Assembly: GCA_029747585.1 (NCBI GenBank)
Contig: JAPEVF010000195.1
Span: 1-64,000 of the forward strand
Length of the DNA: 64,000 bases
Reading direction: 5' to 3'
Origin: Pleurotus djamor
Lineage: Eukaryota > Basidiomycota > Agaricomycetes > Agaricales > Pleurotaceae
Position numbers and translations under genes: made by a program. Of the stretch, positions 38,301-50,317 are shown piece by piece. The notes beneath the pieces are model-generated. The model did no database searches, was not told where the DNA came from, and saw nothing but the letters and a program-made list of their open reading frames with translations. Each line of letters begins with the position of its first letter. Position 1 is the first letter of the stretch.

Positions 38301-41300
38301 AACTATTTGCTCCGTGGACGCATGCAGAGGTCCAGGATGTATCTGCGCACATATATGTATCATATATCACTAATACTTCCCTCTTGCTATCGAGATTCTA
38401 CCCTCACATGCTTTGGGCCCGAAATGGCGAGCCAATGGATCGACAGGTCCCGCCTTCGCTGATAACGAAAAAAAAAAACGCTGCGGCGCCCGTTCTCTGG
38501 GAGAGGTGGTATGAGCCTATGCAAGCACACCTCAATCAGCTCACAAGTGTGTGTGTTCACTCGCGAGTTACAGTACGTATCTGCCATGCATCCCTTACAA
38601 GTTTCCACGCAGGAAGGTAACTCCCGGGAGATGAGGGGCGTACGCGTAAACAAGCAGTAACATTGACAGGAACTGTTTTGTTGAACAGTTGAAGCATCTT
38701 CTGATCGCCATCAAATGAGTTTCCGCGCCGCCAACGTGACAGCAAAGGCGCTGGGGGAAAACGGCCTCGAAAGGCCAGGGGATCCCGAATTGACAACAAA
38801 ACAAGCGGTGCTGATGTTGATGGAGGGACGGTCCGTGAGTAAGGGTCGTCTACTTTTTTTCCACACAAAAAAACAAACATACGACCAAGGACCGCGAATC
38901 GAAGCTTCCAGCCTGACTACTATTGTCACCGAGGTTCGCACCCCATTTTTGGATTGAATATGGTTGCCCAAGTACTCATCATCGTCCCACCCTTCAAGTT
39001 TGTTCTTTTCCCCAGGTTTGCAACGATTCGGCTACAACATCTGGAAAAGGAAAATAAGGATATGGTAAACTGTTTTTCCGAATTGTCATTCGACTATTGA
39101 TTAACCCGCTAGGAAGGAAGAGCACATTGACCAGCTTAATCCAAGTTGTTCAAAGCTGACGCACTCCGGGTGTGGACCTACCCGAGATCTCAAGAAACGT
39201 TGCTGAACGCGTACGGCACGTCCCGTTGCTCTTTGGAATTCTACAACTCTTCAACCATGCTGGAGTGGGCCCTTGTTGTTCTCTTAAGCGAGTGTTTACA
39301 GCTTATTTACGCGAAGGCGTTTCGTAACGAGTTGCAGGTTATAGGAATAATCGCTGGCTAAGTCCGAGGGAGAGTCTAAAGCGACCTCATTGTCTGGTTA
39401 GGCGTATGTAGTAAGTTCTAGCCGTTACTTACTCTTACGGGCGATTCCATACTTACCACGCTAACGCAGGATGATGTTCGGTGTTTAACGTCGCAACGAC
39501 AGGCCTTTGCCCGGGATTCCCAGCTCAGAACTCGCATTCTTCACTACGCTCGGGCTACCCCACATCGGTGACTACCACCTTGGCGGAAGCGTTGGAACTC
39601 ACGAACGTTGTCAGGACAGTTTACTTCCGAGGATACCTTGATCCGTTTTCCTCTCTGTGATCCGTCTCAACCGTCGATAAAAGCGCTTCAACGTTCATCA
39701 TCAATTAAACAAGCGCGTTCGCGTCGAATCGAAGGAGTAGCTTGCGACTTGCAAGGAACAAAGGCGAGTGATCCGCTTTCCCTATCCCTCTGTCCTTCGA
39801 ACGATAATTGTCTCTGGCAGGGTTTCCATGTACCGGCGTGTGCGGGGATGTCGACCGAAGATTACAGCCCAGCGGGTCGTTCGTTGCATCTATACATCCG
39901 CAAAATGCATCCAGGACCAAGGGTCATCTGCCCACCTACCCTTTCGCCGCTCCGCACACACCACAACGTCTGGATTTCATTTCCAAAACCGTTCCAATAT
40001 CGCCAACCCACGCGGACGCGCGACGACAATAGGTGCCTCAGAACTTCAAGGTTGATGAGGTACATGTAAGTAACTCGTATGTAATCCCTCCCTCGTTATC
40101 TATTCATTATCATTTCATCTTAAGATATGGAAACCCCGCCATCCTCGTCTTCAGCCTCGTTTGCTCTTCATCGTCATGATTCCTGGCTCGCCCTCGGCGT
40201 ACGCCGTGTCTCCGCCCATCAAACGTCTACGTCTTTCGAGGTACCCATGACCCACCGTGGATGATGCTTCATGAAATGATTGAGTCAGGACGGTCACCGG
40301 GTAGAACTGGAGATCGAACGTTGAGGTTGAGTTCCCTTTCCTTACTTCTTCCTTTCCTGTTCCTTTCCTTTCCTTTCGCTTTGCTTTTTTCATTTCACCG
40401 GTTTCCCTCCTGGTCTTCTTACCCCTCAATCCAGACGCTGCCTTATCAAGCTAGCCTATATCTGCAACCACAACTACATCGTTGTGGGTCGATGGAGATG
40501 CATGGATGGAGCTGAATGGCGTACGCACGTTCACCGGTGACTAGTCAATTATACAACCACCTCTCGTCCATCGCCTGCCACCCAATCTGATAGTAACCCA
40601 GGGATCATTATCATTTATTGCAACGTTATACCACCGTTACACGCGTTGCTTGCGTTTTGCATGCTGGATAATTCGTGGCCTCAATCAATCGGACGCTCAG
40701 GTACACCCAATCCGACGTATGTGCGTGCGTGCGTGTTCTTGTAAGTATGCTTGCCGTGTATAATGCACGTCAAGCCCGCCGCTGACTGAGCAACCGTGAC
40801 GTCTCTCCACTTCCCGACCATGCCAGGTTTTCTAGGGTGGTGTTAAAATAAGTTGCCGGTATACACGCCCTCCTCACTCTACTCATACTTCTCCCTGTAA
40901 GTCTCCCAACCTTCCCGGTTATCCTCTCCTTTTTCGTTTGGCTTCTTGTACCTTCACTTTCCCTTTAGCTCAATCGTTCAGTCGATGCGTCCACCCGCTG
41001 TGATGCTACTCGTCGTCCGCTCAGGCTCTGTCGAGAGTTAACCATAAATGCGATTGACTTTTTCCTCTTCCCTACCTTCCTTGAAGAGTATTGCGGGAAA
41101 TGAAGTTACGAGTTACATCTCCAACTTGATGCTGATTGCTCAGCGCAACGGCAGTTCCCCTCATCCCTTTTCTTATTCCTGTATATTTCCTGAGCGTGAT
41201 CGAAAGTCGTTCTCGATCCCCTCTCTTGGCCGAGAGTGCCTCAAGGCAGTTGATCACTGGTGACTCCTGCCTCACGCTTCCCGCACCGTCCTCATTTCGC

Positions 41301-42424
41301 TGGTATAATGACGACGAGGAGTGATGATAACAATAAGAGGATCGAAAAAAAATTAAAGCACCGGTCGCGATCATTGATAAGGAAGAGATAAACCGACTTT
41401 TCGTGCGGTAGGTCGTGCGTCGTTGATGTTGTGAATAATTCAATTTAGAGACGGGTGAGGTGATGATCGGTTCGTTGAATCGTTTCGATCGAAGGCTTTC
41501 TGTCGCGTGAACTTGGAGCGTTGACGTTGGTGGGCGACGCTCTCGATTGTCTACGTGCGCGTCAATGGTGAAGGGAGACGATCATGTGGTCCCAGTATAC
41601 CGAAAGACGGTTCGCCACATCCCGTCATGATGGAACACCTCCCGTCCGCACCGAAGAGAGGAAAAAAATAGGTGATGCGATGAACGGCTAATAGAAGGAT
41701 ACATCCAACGGTCGAAACCTTGTTTTCGAAAGTCGACGCGCGAAGGACGATAGACAAGGATGCACATATGGGTCAATAATGCGTTGGAGTCAATTCACCG
41801 GGTTTTGATGCTGTGTAAGTAAGTGTACTCTAAGTAAACTCAAGCTACACTGGGGCCGTGAGGCTCGCATCACATTGATGATAAGGCTACGAAAAAAGAA
41901 CGGCGAGGAATCGCGCAAGACGTTGAAAGTTTCCTTGTTCGTTGGGTTCGACATCGCTGCACGATATGGATTATTTTCTTTGGAGCTGACTCTGAAACGG
42001 ATTGATCCGCGATGCGTAATAGCAGAGAGGTGCGTATCAATCGCGGGTTCGGTATGGGGAAACCGGGTACCAAGAGTTTGTGGGCATTGAAGAGGTGATG
42101 GATATGAATGAGGTTGAAGGTAGAGGTTAAAAAGCATGAGGATGAAGCAGTCTTGAGTCCCCTGTTTGAACTCGATCCAGCGGCGCCACTGCCGAAAGTT
42201 TATTGAACAGCAGAAGCATGGGGATTGTCCCAGAGACCCGGGATACTCCCAGACATCTTCTCATGGGTGTACATTGATACACCTTGGTCGCTCGAATGTT
42301 TTTTCTCTTTGGATGAAACAGACAGTTTGAATCAAGTAAAGCATTGTTCCGTGCATATTTTATTTCTGGGTCATTTGAGTGAATGAAAGCATTGAGAAAA
42401 TGAACTCAAAAGGCTAGGATTCGC
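32319..42424. other. gene-poor 10 kb stretch, no gene I can name
   Basis: No open frame here has a motif, exon chain or composition that lets me name it. Frames of up to about 200 codons occur on both strands (for example 33440-34054 plus and 35196-35684 minus) but overlap others of equal quality. I see no reverse transcriptase, integrase, transposase or helicase motif and no long terminal repeats, though old decayed elements could look like this. Polypyrimidine runs lie near 40330-40395 and a short GTGC repeat at 40721. One Cys-containing minus-strand open stretch (35600-35900) is discussed in the findings. Confidence 0.5.
40721..40735 (+). repeat. GTGC microsatellite
   Basis: Nearly four tandem copies of GTGC (GTGCGTGCGTGCGTG). 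It is too short to be more than a simple sequence repeat. Confidence 0.7.
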
Positions 42425-42640
42425 GAAGGCGAACCCTAGCCTGTACCCAACATCGAGTGAGGGAGGGCAATTTAGCGTTAGGATAGCGTTCGGTTAGGGT
42501 TAGGAGTTAGGGGTTAGGCCAGCTGGTTAGGGTTCGGGATGTCCCCCCNGCGCATACGAGGCTTTAGTGTGCTGACTTGAGCCATCCTGGCTTGGGGGAC
42601 CCCCCGAGCATAGCGAGGGAGGGGAAGGATGGCGAACAGT
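42425..42640. repeat. telomere-like TTAGGG patch within inverted repeats
   Basis: Between about 42472 and 42538 the plus strand carries a run of degenerate telomere-type units: GGTTAGGGTTAGGAGTTAGG, then GGTTAGGCC and GGTTAGGGTTCGGG. A reverse-oriented partner, GGCGAACCCTAGCC, lies just before it (42428-42441), so the ends could pair. The next 90 bp hold a second imperfect inverted repeat (CCATCC near 42583 and GGATGG near 42626) around GGGGGACCCCCC. An N at 42549 breaks a C-run. Filamentous fungi use TTAGGG telomeres, so this looks like an interstitial telomere-like scar or a small repeat family. Confidence 0.65.
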
Positions 42641-43135
42641 CAGCCCTCTGTTGCGCACATTAAAGAAAAGTCGTGAAAATGAGGGGCAGCCTTCAGGGGT
42701 TACTGAATAAAGTACACAGGGAGTGACAATGGGTCTTGCTACTTGTTTAGGGCGAGCGCCATCCCTCCCACTGCATTCAGCACTTCCGCTCCTCCGAGAT
42801 CCCTCGGAGTTCAAACAGGGGACTACAAACTCGCTTTTGCTGGATCAGCTTAAACCTCTCCACGAGGTACGTCTTCTCTTCTCCCGTTCGTGATCGACAA
42901 CTGACAGACAATGATAGGTACCCGCCAGAGTGCTGATTCATCTCAGTTGCGCCGAAACTTACTTCTTCCTTCAACCGTCCTTTAGCTGTCGTAGCAGTTT
43001 GAACTTGACGAGGGTCATATGGCTTTCCTCACGAACACAAACACAACAGCCCACATCGAAATGGATAAAAGGACGAGGTAGATACACTTTCAAGTTTCCT
43101 TATCACCACTCACTCATCCCTCAATTTCTCCAACG
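42641..43135. other. intergenic, upstream of the CBM1 gene
   Basis: About 500 bp between the telomere-like patch and the ATG at 43136. The last 60 bp are rich in C and T (CTCACTCATCCCTCAATTTC), common just before fungal start codons. No gene is seen. Confidence 0.45.
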
Positions 43136-44138
43136 ATGAAGTCTCTCGCTATTTGGCTTCGCCAATGCGCAGATCAACTCCCAATTCAAGAATTTTACCG
43201 CCAGTACCACTGTCGAATTCAACGGCGTCGACGATCCTGGCTTCACTTTGAGTGATACCAACATCACCAGCCTCGGGGTAAGCATGAATCACCACCTTAC
43301 TGCGTTCATTTTCTGACTCATAAAACCATGTAGAACATCTCTGGCAGCGTTCTGAAGGTCGACTGTCTTCTCCTCGTTCGACAACTCGGCGACTGGCAAG
43401 ACCCCAAGACCAATAACACCGGAAGCGTAACCTTCGGTTCGTTCTCTGCCAACGGAGACACCGTGGCCAACAACTTCCAATCCTTCGGTGTCCCTAACGG
43501 TGTCTTCGTAAGTCGTTGATATGTCTCATGATCATCACGACTTAAGCTCGATTTTCGTAGATTAACGAACCGCTGGATATCTCGATTCTACCTACCATCA
43601 ACCACCATTTGTGGTTCACCGTGGATTATTCGAGTTTGTGTGTCGCTTCGTACGGGTGGTAAGTTCCTCTTTCAAGTCTCGGTCATTGCGTTTAGTCGGC
43701 TAACGAGCGTTTTGATTGGAATAGCACCGGAAGTCTATTCAAAAAGTCGTACAACTACAACGGCCTTATTTGTAACAACCCCAGCGCATCGAGCACCGCG
43801 ACCATCCCCAGTTCGACCGCATCCCAGAGTCCGCCATCCAGCACGGCTATTGCGCCCCAGGTCAGTCTCCCACTCAGCTCTCTAATCTCTGCGTTGCTCG
43901 ATGCTCAAATATCTAACTTCTTCCAATAGTTTTCTCAGTGCGGAGGTGAGTTTACAGTTCTTACTGAGCCGGACGAGATATGCTGACATCACGGCTAAGG
44001 TATTGGATGGAACGGCCCTACCATCTGCGCCGCTGGTTCGAAGTGTGTTCCCATCAACGATGTACGTTCCAAAAGTTATCCAAATCCGCATGGTGATTCA
44101 TCCGATAATTTTGCTAGTTCTTCTCTGAGTGCTTGTAG
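43136..44138 (+). CDS. secreted protein with C-terminal cellulose-binding module (CBM1), frame break in signal peptide
   Basis: Spliced exons encode a probable secreted protein of about 210 residues. The C-terminus is a clear family 1 carbohydrate-binding module: QFSQCGGIGWNGPTIC, AAGSKC, then VPINDFFSECL and a TAG at 44136-44138. A Ser/Thr/Pro linker (SSTATIPSSTASQSPPSSTA) precedes it. The N-terminal part of about 140 residues (FNGVDDPGFTLSDTNITSLG, GSVTFGSFSANGDTVANNF, HHLWFTVDYSSLCVASYG) is not one I recognise. It has several Asn-X-Ser/Thr sites, and its first residue after FGFANAQ would not be the His needed for an LPMO. Six introns are seen, three inside the CBM1. The ATG at 43136 (MKSLA) is one frame off from LFGFANAQINSQF, so the signal peptide is interrupted, by mutation or base-calling error. 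Confidence 0.74.
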
Positions 44139-47100
44139 TCGCGCACCTGATTCTATCAACCTCACGATAGTCATCACCTTACGCGTTGTGTCTGTGACCT
44201 GCTATTGCTTCACTCAATAAAATCTCTCGTATCACGAAACTCACTCGAGTTCGGAACATGCTTACGAGTCCAATACGAGTCTGACGTGAGGCCGTGTGCT
44301 CACCAGCTTTTATTTGGTAGGCGTGAAATCGAAGCTGAGCTCAATGTATGTAGCGTATATCTGAATTGTCACGACAATCGCACATCTCGCCAGTGCACCA
44401 CCCAGAGTAGAGAATAAATCGCAAATTCCACTCCTTTATCGTTCTCCTAACTCGTTTGAATCGGGCGCCAATCATCAAATCGCCTTCTCCGTCCCTCCAC
44501 CATCTTGCACCACCACAAGTTTCGACGCGTATGCCATTTCGGTATCCAAGGAAGACGGAATGATGCCTAGGCCTCTTGAAGGAGAGCTGGTATATGCTAA
44601 AGCCCGAGGAGAACGGTACCCGAACTCCGCAGAATATCTGTTGAGTTGCTCCTTGTCATTTTTCGCCTGGTTTAGCTAACCATTCGCATAGACACGGTTA
44701 CCCTCATGCGCACGGTCTTGATTCGACTTCGAGTTTCATCATGAAAGCCATAGCATCGTATAGGAGCTCCGGGAATCCTGTCCGAAGGAGTGGTTTCTTC
44801 TACCACCCATCAAATATGCCGCTTCGATTGCACGAGCCGATCCGCTAGGCTGAAGGTTTGGGGAGGTCTCTTGACTAGGTGCGTATTAATTGAGCTTCAT
44901 CTGGGGCCTTGATGTCGCTGACCGTTGTCCAGTTGCTCTTGTCAGACTCGAGGTCCATGTTTGACCATCCTCCGGCTCTACCCGCCCCCTTCGAATCCCG
45001 GATAAAACCAACCGACATCGACGTATGCTTACTTTTCGGCTCCGGGATGGTGTAGCTCCTTTCACGTCACGATGTATGGGTGCCGGCATAGCGTTAGAGC
45101 CCAAAACCGTCTGGGATGTCTGGGTTGGGGTGGCTTGGTCGTGTTTTACAGGTTTTGGTGCGTAGATTGGTCTCTCCCTCTCTCCCTCTCTTCGTCGTCG
45201 CTGAGTACTGAGTGTTGAGCTCCCCTCCTAGGCCCGTACACGTCCAAGTATATATCCGACCTCGTGTCACCTCCTCCCGCTTTCCTTTTTACTGCTTCTG
45301 GTGTGTCTCAACATCCTCCTTTCTCTCTCTCTCTAACGGCATCCACAGAAACGGAACACGACGGAACCCTGCTGCTCCGGAAGCTCAAAGTCATCTTCGA
45401 CGATACTACCTCATCGCGCTACGTCCGCGATGCCCATACTCTACATATGGATGGTGAGTTCCATGCGCCGTCCTCTCTTTGGTTTATGCCTGACGCCGAA
45501 TCGCCACAGGGGACATTCACTTCCAAATTACGAGGCCTCTATGCTCATGAGGCTGGACTCCATCGCCGTATCGTGAAGTTTGATCGTCTCTCTTTTGTGA
45601 GATTCATTTCTTTTTCCCTCTCTCCGTTCTCGTTGCTCATACAGTGCGTACTCTAGTAACTGCTCCGCGTGATGTGACACTCTTGGTCATGGCTTGCCCC
45701 TTCGTCATTGACAGCAAGCCATTCAAGTTGCGTACGACGTCTCGGCGCTCGCAAAATACCCTTGCGCCCAACCCTTCTTGAAACGGGAGATGCGATGGAT
45801 CTACGCGATCCCGTCCCTCGCTGCCATGTGGCCCGGATGGGATAGATAACTGCATGACCATCAAGCATAGAAGGATCACCTTCGAAAGTGAAGTAGGCGG
45901 GTCTTGAGGGTGCTGGTTGACGGGATCGTAAGTGACCTTGCACTCTATCCCTCCTTGGTACGTCCTTTGGCGCGTCGACGGCGAATTTGTGCTGATTCTT
46001 TCTTGGTTAAAAGGATTGTCTTGACGGAAAGACGTTGGGTAGAGTATCTCTTTTTTNCGGTACGTACGACGCTCAATTCTTCCTGGCTATTCTAGACTCA
46101 CCCTTTCCCCAGATCCGCGCGTATCAACGCGAAACACTCTTGATTCCGGAATGTCTTAGACCAGTGAGGGTTGACAAGCTGGGGTTTCAGTCGCTACTCA
46201 CTGGTCTCGCATCTATCGAACCACGCGACAACTCAGCATCGCGTCGCTAGCTCTCAACATGTCAGACTCGATGCGCCAGTGTTCCTCGACACTCGCTCCT
46301 ATCGCAACTTGTCACGTGACAATGACGCGTCCCTTCCAAGTTCAGAGTTCGGAATCGGAAGCCTGCCCTCGTTTTGCCTGACCACCACCTTGATCTCATC
46401 CATAGCGAACTCAAGACGCTCTTGTGGTGAGCTTATTTGCTTGCTCCCATTCTTTGTCGCTGAGATACCGTCACTAGCAACGTAGCCCGTCGGCTACCTG
46501 ACCGGGACGTCCTGGAGTCCAATCCACCGAATGAGGTGACAGGCTCGTTTCAGAGCTCTCGTTCTCGTTACCTGTGGTACGTCGTAGGTGTTTCTTCAAT
46601 ACTACCGAATGATGCTCATGGACAACTTACGCAGAATCAGCGGTTTGCTTGTTGAACCTAGACTCGGAGACTTCAAGTTCGTTGTAGCAACTCATCGAGT
46701 CGTGCCCCACGCGCTGGTGGATATAGACGAAAGCGGGACGAAGTCTATATGGGAGAGGCTGCTCTTTCCAGACGTGAAGGGCACTTCCGGTTGAATGCGA
46801 GGCTTGGATGATCACGAAACCTTGGTGGAAGACATTTCGAAGCGAACTGAGATGCTTTTGGACTTGTTGGTCGGCTGGGACACTGGTTTAGGGTGGCGGT
46901 GCGTTCTATAAAGGTATGTTTCGCGTTTCTTGCATGGCGAGCGTGTACTGACTCTCTGTTGTGTTGAAGACCGTTCTCGTTGGTGCCCTACTGCAACCAA
47001 GTGACCTGGGGCCTTGTGTTGGTGCGTATGTGCCTTCCTTCCTTCCATCCCCTCAGACTGACCTTCTCTGTTAGTTCATGATTACCTAGGGATGCCCTAC

Positions 47101-49251
47101 GCTGGGCTGTTGGACGAGCTTCGCGCTCAGCAAACTACTACGCAGTCCATTGTACCCATCAACCGGGGAGGAGCTCTCGGGCGTTCCAGTTTCCAAAATT
47201 CCTCCCCGTACCCCGCCCTTCTTGGAAAGGTCGTTCCTCAAATACCTCGTCGCCGATTGCTACGACAGCGAATATCGACCGTGTTTCACGATACGGCATG
47301 CTCGAATCAAGGCGTACTGCTTCCAGCATCTTCGGACTCATCAAATAGGGTGAGGGCATGCTAATCGCCTCCATAGAGCTCGTTGGGAGTATCCGGGTAA
47401 TTCGCCGTTTCTCCCTTTGGTTTTTCAATACTCTACCGTTGTGTTTGTCAATTGGACCTGTCTTCCTAGCGTTCACTTCTTTGTACACGACCTGTGGCTT
47501 TCCTACCAAATACTTCGGATACCTATCAGATCTACGTCCTACTGTGTTTCCTTTCCTTCGACATGCTAGATACTCCTCCCTTCGTATATTTGCTCGTAAC
47601 TGACTTGTTTCTTGCTTCCTGTCTGTTCCTCCCTCGTTTCTTATTTCATATTTTTTCCAAAACGAACTCAGACTCATCACACGAATGCTTATAGATCGTG
47701 ATTTGTTCTCAGGACTTCTTTCCGTGTGCGGAACACCCAATCAGTGGTTTCAGACATCACGGGATAAACACTTCGAGGACTTTGCTCAATCTCAGGCAAG
47801 AACAGCTCCGAGGATGACCGTGGATTGCAGTTCTTCAGCTCGTCAATGGCGTGCGACTCTTGTCCTTTGGGCATCGAGTGAGAAATCTAAAACAATGTCC
47901 CCTTCGTTGGTGAGTTCCTCTCCTTTCGGGCTCAGCGTGCCTAATCTCAGTCCCAGCCGTCGCCTCAAGTTTGGCCGTGTCGCAGCTATTCGCAGCATCA
48001 ACCGAAATCTCAGCCGTATCTCCAGTGCGAACGCGCTTCAAAGTTACATCACTTGATCAATGAATCCCCCCAAATCAGTCTACTTAATTACGACCGTATC
48101 AAACACTGGCCCGGGGGAAAGTTTATTCGCTCCCCCGGATTGTAAAATTGTCCGTGTTTGACACCACTCTGGTGTGCGCTGCTCAGACCACGCCACAGTT
48201 CATTGACTAGCAGTAAGTCTCCTCAGATGAGCCTTTGTGAAGCTGTGTATCTCATTCCCTTTTCAGCACGCTTTTACGGAGGGAACAGTTGGGAGAAACA
48301 TCAGAAAGCATCCGCCCGTTCCTTGCGGACATCATCAGGTGCGACGACACAAAATAATCCTTATTGCCACACCGAAACCTGACTAACTCCCGCATCATTC
48401 CAGGCCCGGTTCTACCCAATGTGTATCGTTTTGTACACTGCTTCATGATGGAAATGTCTCGCATCCCCACCCGCATTGATCGTATTTCCTATCAATGGAA
48501 ACATTCCAAACGTAGGTTTATTTGGGGATCACTTTCTGATCGTGCATAAAGCTGCGGCTCTAGGTGTCCTGTTACGTTTTTCGTGTCTTCCTTCCCTGCG
48601 TTTGCCCCTCATGTCGCTTTCTCCCTTTCTAGAGCAGATATTCGAAGGTTACAGACAGATCTCCGTGACCCAGCATACTCAGGGTGCGAAGGTTGGTTGA
48701 GTTGGCGGTGCCATGCAACTGATCTCCGTTTTGAATGATCAGTCTCTTCACTGACTTTTCTCTTGTGGGAGTATCTTGTCACTCTCCCAGATGAAGTGAG
48801 TCCGCAAAGTTTCTCCGTAAAGCAGCTGATTGCATCGCGATGACTTCGCAGATACGGTTCTTTTGGGTTTGTACCTGTGCCGAAGGTTTTGATCCGATAA
48901 TCCGCTAAACCACCAACCGCAGACTGGCCGTTGGACGTATCCAAGAGTCCTGTTTTTNCGTGGTGCGTTGTTCAACGCCTATTCGGAATGCTTGATCACC
49001 GTGAATGTATAGAACCGTTATCAGGTCCTCGTTTGGCAGATCTTCCATACGATCGGTTAGTGAATCCTGAGCTCTATGTTCAAACGATGTGAATCTGACT
49101 TTGATCTCTAGGGGTCCTCGTGAACTGACGTTCAGAAGCGGTGGGTCCTCATGAATCTGTTCCAAATTTGGATGTTGATGATTGGCGTCTCTCGTCATGG
49201 ATTCGGTTAGTTGTGAGTTTCTTTGCTCACTCTCATGCAAGTCGTCTACTC
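44139..49251. other. 5 kb without a recognisable gene
   Basis: Contains several open frames with no motif I can place, such as 45264-45656 plus (EHDGTLLLRKLKVIFDD) and 47159-47740 minus. Candidate splice sites exist, but joining them leads to early stops. CT-rich runs lie at 45170-45200 and 45325-45342. Ns occur at 46057 and 48958. Decayed accessory genes are a reasonable guess; I cannot support a specific call. Confidence 0.4.
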
Positions 49252-50165
49252 ATAGATCATGGTAGCTGTCAGTACGCAGCTCTGCTCGCAGCTTCCCGCT
49301 TGGTGCTGATACATGATACACATCTTTTTAGGTGAAGTCTGGCTGCGGTATCTCATTGGTTTCTCCGGTATTCCGCGTCCTGCCTTCAATCAACCCTGCT
49401 GAAACCATGACTTCAGGTCTTTCCGTTATCGTTACGGTCAACATGATCATGGCCCTGCGGATATACGGCCTCTACGGACAAACGAACTGGATCGCGGTAG
49501 TTCTCGCCGTGATGCTCCTCTCAACCACCACTGTACAAATCTCCCTCGTGATCGCTTACGCACCGCGAGCTATCAGCGCTCTACTCCCCTTCTCCACGAA
49601 CACGACTATTTGTTTACCAATAAACCCCGGACGGCTGTATTATTCGCTGTAAGTCACAGTCGCGATTCCTCTGCTCCTTTCCCCGTACTCAAGTTAGTCT
49701 GAAGACTCGCTGGACTTGTGTTTGACGTTCCAGCGCTCATCTTGGTTGTTGTTCGCGGGGTAAAACATACACGTAGCATGCATGGGGCAAGCTTTCGAGC
49801 TGCTAGAATTGTGCGTGTCATGACACGCGATTCCGTCGCGTATTTCGCTGCGTATGTGACCGTTCCGTTTTTCTGCCTTCCCAACTCACGATGCTATAGG
49901 ATGACTCTACTGTACATCGCGATATCCGTCACCGAAGCCCAACTACCCGTGAGCTTCATCTTACTACGGTGCCTTTCCATTCACATTTACAACTTATGGC
50001 TCGCCTCAGGGAGTCGAAGCGTTCGTTGCCTTTGGTTATGGGATATCCATGATCTCTGTGGCGGGCTCTCGTATTCTACTCAACCTCAAACAGGAAGCCG
50101 TTCACAGAGTGCCCATGGATTGGACCTCTTCGGGCGGTGGGTGGAGCACGACATATGTTAATTAG
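49252..50165 (+). pseudogene. DUF6533-type multi-pass membrane protein, damaged N-terminus
   Basis: Pattern of the DUF6533 membrane proteins, abundant in Agaricomycetes and of unknown function. The C-terminal two thirds splice cleanly: SGLSVIVTVNMIMALRIYGL, then WIAVVLAVMLLSTTTVQISL, then after an intron LVFDVPALILVVVRGVKH, TLLYIAISVTEAQLP, and GVEAFVAFGYGISMISVAGS joined by an intron starting GTGAGC near 49953, ending TTYVN with TAG at 50163-50165. The family N-terminus is only recognisable in pieces. YAALLAASRLVLIHDTHL at about 49275-49325 is followed by GEVWLRYLIGFSG in another frame; the break falls on a T5 run (49325-49329). The usual segment between these and the third membrane helix is missing. 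It could be a pseudogene or a gene with sequence errors. Confidence 0.52.
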
Positions 50166-50317
50166 TGGCCTAGTCGGTGCTCTTAGTCTCTCGCTAGAGT
50201 GGGACTGACATTCTATAGAATTTTTCAACTGTAAATTAGAATTGTAGAGCACTGCGATGACTTTCAGGATACCTTGATCATGGGACGAGTAGCAGGTAGA
50301 GTAAAGTTCTATCAAAA

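Noticed and set aside
39109..39158. P-loop-like reading LGRKSTLTSLIQ
   Set aside because: It lacks the full GxxxxGK(S/T) spacing, is followed by a stop after a few codons and has no other GTPase motif nearby.
45264..45656. Plus-strand open frame with EHDGTLLLRKLKVIFDD
   Set aside because: Splicing at its GTGAGT donor leads quickly to a stop, and no family is recognised.
47159..47740. Minus-strand open frame of 193 codons
   Set aside because: Charged, unstructured composition with no motif; probably a chance frame in CT-rich sequence.
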